Shown: in pieces, positions 58,849-64,000 of the stretch
Numbering within the stretch: position 1 is the first letter of the stretch
How the letters are laid out: every line of letters begins with the position of its first letter
NCBI RefSeq assembly: GCF_036127095.1
Contig: NZ_CP108006.1
Coordinates: 2,542,001-2,606,000 of the forward strand
Reading direction: 5' to 3'
DNA length: 64,000 bases
Origin: Streptomyces sp. NBC_00335
GTDB taxonomy: Bacteria; Actinomycetota; Actinomycetes; Streptomycetales; Streptomycetaceae
Position numbers and translations under genes: made by a program
Notes under the pieces: generated by a model
The model's database searches: none
What the model saw: only the letters and a program-made list of their open reading frames with translations
What the model was told of the DNA's origin: nothing

Positions 58849-59711
58849 GGGGTCAGCAGCTCCGTGGTGGTCACCGCGCGCAGTTTGCGGCGTGCGAGTT
58901 CTTCGAGGAGGGGTGGCATCGCGTCGACCGTGTCCGCGTAGCCGAAGTGCAGGCTCACCACCGATCCGCCTTGGATCGGGCCGATGACGGTGCGGATGAC
59001 GGCCGCGGCACCGGGCGAGGTGAAGTCGAGGGAGTCCACGTCGTACGACAGGACGTGCGGGTAGCCCGCCCGCTGGGCCAGTTTTCGCACCAGGGGGGTG
59101 GCGTACTGGGTCTGGGACGGGCGGAACCAGGTGCCGATGGATCCGGTCAGCCGTTTGAGCCGGTCGGCGCAGCCGGTGATCTCGGCGTACGCCTGCTCCT
59201 CGGGCATGGTGTTGATCGCGAGGTGGCGCTGAGTGTGGTTGCCGAGCTCGTGGCCGCCGTCCAGGATCCGGCGGGCCATCTCCGGGTGGGCGTCGAGCCA
59301 GGCGCCGATGGCCAGTACGGTGACCCGCGCGCCCGCCCGTTCCGCCTCGGCGAGCACTGCCTTGGCGATGGCGGGTTCGCCGTTGCCGTGGAAGGTGAGC
59401 GCGACGCCGGGACGGCCGCGGGGGCCGTGTCCGATCTCCACGGGCTGACCCGCGAACCGGCGCGGGGCGGCGGCCGCCTTGGCCCGGGCCGGCGCCTTGT
59501 CCGGGGCGGCCTTCGCCGGGGCCGCGGGGCCTGCGGGGGCCGTCCCGGAAGCGGACGGCCCGGGGGCGGCGGGGGCGTCCGTGCCACAGGCGGAGGCGAG
59601 GAGGCCGGCGGCGACCGCCGCGCCGGCACGGAGAGCGGATCGGCGGTCCGGGTAGCAGAGCACCCGCCCATTTAAGGGGTGGATGCCCGTGTAGGCATTG
59701 ATTGACCCCAT
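58845..59711 (-). CDS. Polysaccharide deacetylase-like lipoprotein with altered motif 1
   Basis: A 288-residue exported protein with RR-containing signal and lipobox LLASAC (C42), an Ala/Pro-rich linker to about 85, then a NodB-like domain. Motif 2 is intact (GHELGNHTQRHL, H159 and H163), as is RPSQTQYATPLV, but motif 1 reads ALTFHGNGEP instead of TFDDG, so the catalytic Asp is absent. Codon 13 is TTA, the rare bldA-read codon, if the ATG at 59711 (with GAAGG upstream) is the start; a GTG at 59663 would remove it. First gene of a two-gene unit. Confidence 0.85.
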   Translation of the reverse strand: MGSINAYTGIHPLNGRVLCYPDRRSALRAGAAVAAGLLASACGTDAPAAPGPSASGTAPAGPAAPAKAAPDKAPARAKAAAAPRRFAGQPVEIGHGPRGRPGVALTFHGNGEPAIAKAVLAEAERAGARVTVLAIGAWLDAHPEMARRILDGGHELGNHTQRHLAINTMPEEQAYAEITGCADRLKRLTGSIGTWFRPSQTQYATPLVRKLAQRAGYPHVLSYDVDSLDFTSPGAAAVIRTVIGPIQGGSVVSLHFGYADTVDAMPPLLEELARRKLRAVTTTELLTP

Positions 59712-60089
59712 TCGGGACCTTCGACCGAACCGGGGCGCCCCGCTCACTGTCCGCTATGTGATCAACGATTCACACAGAGCAGCCGATCTTTACTCGTTGA
59801 TTACGAGGTCAGTGGCCCACCTCACCTAAGATTTAGGTAGAAAGTCTTAGGATATGCACACTTATGTCCAACTTGGGACTTTTGGCATTTGGTCCCTCGT
59901 CTGCCATAGTCGGAATCACGGCTTCCCGTTGACCCGAGCGAAGTCCTTGCCGAGGATCACACCCCCTTCGATCCTCGGCACACCCATGAAACCCCCGCAG
60001 CGCCCCACAACGGCGACAGGGGGTTTCTGGCGTTCGGGGTCGGTGCGCGGCGGTCGGGCAGCGGCCGGGGGCGGCAGCCGGGGCCGGAC
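59712..60089. other. AT-richer intergenic region
   Basis: 378 bases between the deacetylase-like start and the stop of the ATPase gene. 59750-59930 is much lower in GC than the window average and holds nested palindromes (59824-59851). It must include the deacetylase promoter. A short plus-strand frame from 59854 has no ribosome site and is not called. Confidence 0.5.
59824..59851. promoter_or_regulatory. Nested palindromes, operator candidate
   Basis: acctaa-gat-ttaggt (59824-59838) and cctaaga ... tcttagg (59825-59851) overlap. They lie about 115-130 bases upstream of the deacetylase-like gene. The half-site ttaggt resembles an iron-box half but the arrangement is the reverse of a true box. 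Confidence 0.45.
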
Positions 60090-60593
60090 TCAGCGGTCGG
60101 CGACCCGCATCTCGAACCAGGTGATCTTTCCGCGCGGCAGCAGGTCCGCGCCCCAGCGGTCCGAGAGCTTGTCGACGAGGAACAGCCCCCGGCCGGTGGT
60201 GTCCATCTCGTGGACCGGCATGAGACAGGGCAGCCCGCGCGAGGGGTCGCGCACCTCCACGCGGATCCAGCCGCGCCGCCTGACCATCCGTAAACCGAAG
60301 GACCGGGCCCCCGTGTGGCGGACGGCGTTGCCCACGAGTTCCGAGACGAGCAGGACCGTGTGCTCGGCGATCTGCGGCGAGAGCCCCCACAGGCGGACGA
60401 CCACGCACTGCGTGAGCCTGCGGGCGGTGCTCGCCGACTCGGGCATCGACGGCAGCGTCACTTCCGCCTCGGCCGGATTCCCGTACAACTCCAGCGCCTT
60501 GAGCCCGAGTTCGTCCTCCAGGGCCGCCGTGAGCCGTACCGCGGAAGCGCTACTGCGCTGCCGCGGCTGTTCCACACCCTCCAGACCCGCCAT
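60090..60593 (-). CDS. RsbW-like ATP-binding protein (HATPase_c)
   Basis: A 167-residue protein with a GHKL ATPase fold: N-box LLVSELVGNAVRHTGARSFG, G1 VRDPSRGLP, G2 TTGRGLFLVDKLSDRWG. Such anti-sigma-like kinases are very numerous in Streptomyces. The variant G1 box (RDPSR for DDGxG) is common in this group. The first 25 residues are unlike other members. No sigma factor or antagonist gene is adjacent. Confidence 0.9.
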   Translation of the reverse strand: MAGLEGVEQPRQRSSASAVRLTAALEDELGLKALELYGNPAEAEVTLPSMPESASTARRLTQCVVVRLWGLSPQIAEHTVLLVSELVGNAVRHTGARSFGLRMVRRRGWIRVEVRDPSRGLPCLMPVHEMDTTGRGLFLVDKLSDRWGADLLPRGKITWFEMRVADR

Positions 60594-60866
60594 GCACCCA
60601 TCATGGAGGGCCGGTCAGGCCGTTCGGGCCGTTCCGCAGGAAAAGACCCCCCGGGATCTTTGATTCCGAGGGGTCCTCCTGGCATATGCAATCGGCAACC
60701 CGGAGCCCATCACGCCCCGCTGACCTGCGGTGACGCACCGCGAAAGGACGATCACCGAGAGTGGATCACCGGCTTGGCTTAAGGCTGCCTTAAGGCCTGG
60801 CTAATCCACCCACAGGAATGACGCCGGCAAGGCCGATCCGGGGCGGGGTTCCCGACAGGGCCGCGC
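60594..60866. other. Intergenic region between enoyl-CoA hydratase and the ATPase gene
   Basis: 273 bases. A direct repeat-like ggcttaaggctgccttaaggcct occurs near 60775-60797. The ATPase promoter should be at 60600-60720. No gene seen. Confidence 0.4.
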
Positions 60867-61634
60867 CTAAAGGAACTTGGCCTTCCCCGGACCCTCCTCG
60901 ACGAAGCTGCGCATCCCGCGCTCGCGGTCCTCGGTGGCGAACAGGCCCGCGAACCAGCCCCGTTCGATGGTCAGCCCGGTGTCGATGTCGGTCTCCAGCC
61001 CCGCGTCCACGCACTCCTTGGCGGCGCGCAGCGCGAGGGCCGGGCCCTGCGCCAGCTTCGCGGCCCACGCGTACGCCTGCTCGTAGACCTCGGCGGCCGG
61101 TACGACGCGGTCCACGAGGCCGAGGGTCAGCGCCTCGTCCGCCTTGACCATGCGGCCGGTGAAGATGAGGTCCTTGGCCTTGGAGGGGCCGATCAGCCGG
61201 GACAGCCGCTGAGTACCGCCCGCGCCGGGGATCAGGCCGAGCAGGATCTCGGGCTGGCCGAGCTTCGCGTTGTCGGCGGCGATCCGGTAGTCCGCGCACA
61301 GGGCCAGCTCGCAGCCGCCGCCCAGGGCGTAACCGGTGACGGCCGCGACCACGGGCTTGGGGATCCGGGCCACGGCCGTGAAGGCGTCCTGCAGTCCGCG
61401 GGACCGGGCGACCATGGCCGCGTGGTCCATCGTCTGCATCTCCTTGATGTCCGCGCCGGCCGCGAACACCTTCTCGCCGCCGTAGATGACGACCGTACGG
61501 ACGTCGGCCCGGTCGGTCGCCTCGACGGCGAGCTCGCGCAGCCGGTCCTGGGTGGCGATGTCCAGGGCGTTCATGGGCGGCCGGTCCAGCCGGATGACGC
61601 CGACGCCTTCGGAGACTTCGAGAGAGATGGTCAT
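60867..61634 (-). CDS. Enoyl-CoA hydratase / crotonase family protein
   Basis: A 255-residue crotonase. The oxyanion-hole segments are FAAGADIKEM and GYALGGGCELALCADYRIAA; the catalytic Glu region is LGQPEILLGLIPGAGGTQRL. It hydrates 2-enoyl-CoA in fatty acid breakdown or acts on a related acyl-CoA. It stands alone here, so the pathway is not defined. Confidence 0.94.
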   Translation of the reverse strand: MTISLEVSEGVGVIRLDRPPMNALDIATQDRLRELAVEATDRADVRTVVIYGGEKVFAAGADIKEMQTMDHAAMVARSRGLQDAFTAVARIPKPVVAAVTGYALGGGCELALCADYRIAADNAKLGQPEILLGLIPGAGGTQRLSRLIGPSKAKDLIFTGRMVKADEALTLGLVDRVVPAAEVYEQAYAWAAKLAQGPALALRAAKECVDAGLETDIDTGLTIERGWFAGLFATEDRERGMRSFVEEGPGKAKFL

Positions 61635-61665
61635 ACGGGAAGGTTAGCCCCCGTTAACCGCGACC

Positions 61666-61696
61666 GGCCCGGTGCTGTGGGTCACAGCACCGGGCC
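61666..61696. terminator. Terminator after the L,D-transpeptidase gene
   Basis: Perfect 14-bp stem ggcccggtgctgtg / cacagcaccgggcc with loop ggt, 39 bases after the stop. Confidence 0.88.
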
Positions 61697-61735
61697 ACCC
61701 GACACCGGGCCCTCCGAACTACGTACCGACCGGAA

Positions 61736-62977
61736 TTACTTGATCCACTCCGCCCAGTCCATGTTCCAGCCGTTGAGGCCGTTGTCGGGGGCGACGATCT
61801 TGTCCTTGGAGTTCTTCACGATGACCACGTCGCCGATCAGCGACTCGTTGAAGAACCAGGCGGCGGGCTGGCCGCCGTCACCGGCGCCGCGGACGTCCTT
61901 CAGGCCCACGCAGCCGTGGCTGACGTTCTCGGAGCCGAACGTGCCGGACGAGGCCCAGTAGTTGCCGTGGACGAAGGTGCCGGAGGTGGTCAGCCGCATC
62001 GCGTGCGGGACGTCGGAGATGTCGTACTCCCCGCCGAAGCCGACGGTGGCGCCGTTCATCCGGGTCACCTTGTACTTCTCGCTGATGACCATCTGACCGT
62101 TGTACGTGGTCGTCGACGGGGCGCCCGCGGTGATCGGAACGTTCTTGAGCACCTGGCCGTCACGGACGACCTGCATCTGCTTGCTGCCGGCGTCGACCGT
62201 GGTGACCTGGGAGCGGCCGATCTTGAAGCTGACCGTACGGGTCTGCTTGCCGTAGACCCCCGGCCGGCCCTCGACCCCGTCGAGTTCGAGCTTCAGGGTG
62301 ACCTTGGTGCCCGCGGCCCAGTAGTTCTCGGGGCGGAAGTCCAGTCGGTCGTTGCCGAACCAGTGGCCCTCGATCGGGACGGACGGCTCGGCCGTCACCG
62401 TGATGGCCTTCTCCACGGCTTCGGGGTTGGTGATGCCGCGGGAGAAGTTGATCGAGACCGGCATGCCCACGCCGACCGTCGATCCGTCTTCGGGGGTGTA
62501 CTGGCCGATGAAGGTGTTGGCGGGCGTGAGGGTCGTGAAGGTGGTGTCCTTCGCGGACTCGCGGCCGGCCTCGTCCTTGGCCACCGCGTGCACCTTGTAC
62601 TCGGTGGCGGAGGCGAGGTTGCGGGCGGGCTCCCAGCTCGCGCCGTCCGCGGCGAGCTTGCCCTCCACCGCGTTGCCCTTGGTGTCGGCGACCGTCACCG
62701 TGGTGAGCTTGCCGCCGGTGCTGGTTATCTTCAGGACGCCGCTGGTCGCGACCTCCTTGGCCCCGTCGTCCGGCTTGACGCTCACGACGGCCTTCGACGC
62801 CTCGGTACCGGTCGTGCCGGTACCCCCGTCCGCTCCACCGCTCCCGCCGGCGGCGCCGGCGTTTCCGCCACCGCTGCACGCGCTGGTGAACAGCAGGGCC
62901 GCGCCCAGCAGGAGGGCCGGCAGGCCGGTGCGGGCGCGCCCGCGTATCGGCTGCAGGTTCACGATCGTTCTCCCCAT
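61736..62977 (-). CDS. L,D-transpeptidase with Ig-like domains (Ldt2 type)
   Basis: A 413-residue exported lipoprotein with lipobox TSAC (C34). Two Ig-like domains (about 65-255) precede the YkuD catalytic domain, as in mycobacterial LdtMt2. The active site is HGNYWASSGTFGSENVSHGC with the Cys at C356 (SHGCVGLKD). It forms 3-3 crosslinks in peptidoglycan and would be blocked by carbapenems. A C-terminal Trp-rich tail (WNMDWAEWIK) is typical. Confidence 0.95.
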   Translation of the reverse strand: MGRTIVNLQPIRGRARTGLPALLLGAALLFTSACSGGGNAGAAGGSGGADGGTGTTGTEASKAVVSVKPDDGAKEVATSGVLKITSTGGKLTTVTVADTKGNAVEGKLAADGASWEPARNLASATEYKVHAVAKDEAGRESAKDTTFTTLTPANTFIGQYTPEDGSTVGVGMPVSINFSRGITNPEAVEKAITVTAEPSVPIEGHWFGNDRLDFRPENYWAAGTKVTLKLELDGVEGRPGVYGKQTRTVSFKIGRSQVTTVDAGSKQMQVVRDGQVLKNVPITAGAPSTTTYNGQMVISEKYKVTRMNGATVGFGGEYDISDVPHAMRLTTSGTFVHGNYWASSGTFGSENVSHGCVGLKDVRGAGDGGQPAAWFFNESLIGDVVIVKNSKDKIVAPDNGLNGWNMDWAEWIK

Positions 62978-63089
62978 GTCCCCCGCGCACGGACAGTCGC
63001 GCGCTTATCGCCAGGAAATCACATGGGGGATCACGAGACAGTACGGTCGTGTCACCGTTCCGTCCCAAGAGTGGTCCGTGCGCCGGGAG

Positions 63090-63869
63090 TCAGCCCTCCG
63101 TGCCGGGCTTGGTGCCCCAGACGTAGACGGCGTCGCCCTCGGTGAGCAGGTCCCACAGCCGCCGGGCGTCGGGGACGGTGAGGTTGACGCAGCCGGCCGA
63201 GCCGCCGTGGGCGTACAGGTTGCCCTTGCGGCCGTGCAGGGCCTGGCCCTCGTCGAAGAACTGGGCGTAGGGCATCGGAGAGTTGGCGTAGAGCGTGGAT
63301 TCGTGGTGCTCGCTGCGCCAGTAGATCTCGTGCCAGCCGGGACGGGTCTCCTCGTCGTCCCGTCCGGTGCGGATGGGGACGGGTGCGAAGACCACCGTGC
63401 GGCCGCGCTGCACCCACAGGAGCTGGCGCTCCATGTCCACGCAGGTCACCCGGTGCGTACGGACCGGGCAGTCGCCGGCGGCGTTGGGGTTCGCACGGGC
63501 GGCGACCGCGACCATGGTCCGGAAGGTGACCAGTCCGGCATAGCCGTCGGCGGGCCGGATGCCGTTGCCCCGCTGGAAGGTGCGGATCGCCTCGCAGTCC
63601 CCGGCGTCCTGCGTCCCGTCGGCCGTCCGGCGCAGGTGCTCCTCCAGCTCTCGCTGGTAGGGCCCGGTCCCGGCGGTGCACGCCTCCGCGGCCGGGGACA
63701 CGGCCGGGGCCGACGGGGCCGGGGACGGATCCGCTGCGGCTGCGGGCGCCGTCGGGGCGAGGGCGGCCGCCGCGAGGATCACGGCCGTGACCGCCGCCCT
63801 GCCCATCGTGCCGAGCGCGCCTATCGCGTCTGCCGCGCCTCCCGCGCCCGCCGCGTGCCCTGTGCTCAT
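63090..63869 (-). CDS. Secreted L,D-transpeptidase family protein
   Basis: A 259-residue exported protein. Signal peptide to about residue 46, an Ala/Pro/Ser linker, a peptidoglycan-binding-like segment (CEAIRTFQRGNGIRPADGYA), and a YkuD domain with LYAHGGSAGCVNLTVPDA, catalytic C227. There are Cys residues in the mature part at about 63, 92, 133 and 142 that may form disulfides. The ATG at 63869 has GGAGG five bases upstream. It precedes the Ldt2-type gene on the same strand, 112 bp away. Confidence 0.92.
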   Translation of the reverse strand: MSTGHAAGAGGAADAIGALGTMGRAAVTAVILAAAALAPTAPAAAADPSPAPSAPAVSPAAEACTAGTGPYQRELEEHLRRTADGTQDAGDCEAIRTFQRGNGIRPADGYAGLVTFRTMVAVAARANPNAAGDCPVRTHRVTCVDMERQLLWVQRGRTVVFAPVPIRTGRDDEETRPGWHEIYWRSEHHESTLYANSPMPYAQFFDEGQALHGRKGNLYAHGGSAGCVNLTVPDARRLWDLLTEGDAVYVWGTKPGTEG

Positions 63870-64000
63870 ACGGACCTCCTCGCGCCCGCCGGCCGGGCCG
63901 TCGGCTCCGAGCCAACCGGATCGGCCGGGCACCGGCGCGCCGGGTGGGCCGGCAGGGTCACCGGCCCACCCGGGCGGCCTATGCGGCCCGGCCCGGCTTC
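63870..64000. other. Right edge of window, no gene seen
   Basis: 131 bases that should hold the promoter of the last transpeptidase gene. Only short gccggcc/ggccggg words are seen. Confidence 0.4.

Noticed and set aside
59854..60663. Plus-strand frame starting MHTYVQLGTFG
   Set aside because: No ribosome site and it runs antisense through the RsbW-like gene.

Overview
The window is chromosomal DNA of a Streptomyces (or very close relative). Evidence: GC content is very high throughout and third codon positions are almost all G or C. GTG starts and 4-base ATGA/GTGA overlaps are frequent. There is an SsgA-like sporulation protein. The gene order around gatCAB, a GGDEF-EAL gene next to ligA, mnmA, an opp-type operon, gcvT-gcvH-glyA and sdaA matches, from memory, the SCO5460-SCO5501 core region of S. 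coelicolor. No rRNA, tRNA, CRISPR array or complete insertion sequence was seen.

Layout. 1-6.8 kb: a partial GNAT acetyltransferase, an MMPL exporter, a cupin protein, a second GNAT, then two ~460-bp arms of an inverted repeat enclosing one iron-box-controlled membrane protein gene, then a DinB-fold protein. 7-12.6 kb: a membrane Ser/Thr kinase with an NPCBM sensor domain, facing the gatC-gatA-(83-aa protein)-gatB tRNA amidotransferase operon. 12.6-19.9 kb: a dispersed palindromic repeat, a c-di-GMP enzyme (RmdB type) coupled to a nucleoside deoxyribosyltransferase-like gene, ligA, a MetE-like protein and an SDR. 20-28.6 kb: small metabolic genes, a GlxA-type regulator divergent from an oxidoreductase, mnmA and a cysteine desulfurase on either side of an oppositely oriented amidase, a thioesterase and a TRIC-type channel. 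28.9-35.2 kb: a five-gene oligopeptide-type ABC importer. 35.6-44.7 kb: two SseB-like genes, a P-loop kinase-like gene, and a glycine/serine block (tandem glycine riboswitch, gcvT, gcvH, glyA, amino-acid permease, sdaA). 45-50.3 kb is more variable: a small secreted protein, an SsgA-like protein, an AMIN-like secreted protein, gene and transposase remnants, an HxlR-peroxiredoxin fusion divergent from an MFS exporter, and a flavodoxin-like protein. 50.6-55 kb: a cobalamin riboswitch and cbiMNQO, a beta-propeller protein and a PadR regulator. 55-57.6 kb: an EF-hand protein, then a two-gene natural-product cluster made of a cyclodipeptide synthase and a cytochrome P450. 57.6-63.9 kb: a YVTN propeller lipoprotein with a deacetylase-like lipoprotein, a RsbW-like ATPase, an enoyl-CoA hydratase and two L,D-transpeptidases.

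How the genes work together. The glycine cleavage proteins, SHMT and serine dehydratase interconvert and degrade glycine and serine; the riboswitch senses glycine. Cysteine desulfurase can supply sulfur to MnmA. CbiMNQO imports cobalt and is shut off by cobalamin. The synthase makes a cyclic dipeptide and the P450 probably oxidises or couples it; this pair is the best candidate for an undescribed pathway. The long inverted repeat around the iron-regulated gene is the most unusual DNA structure in the window.
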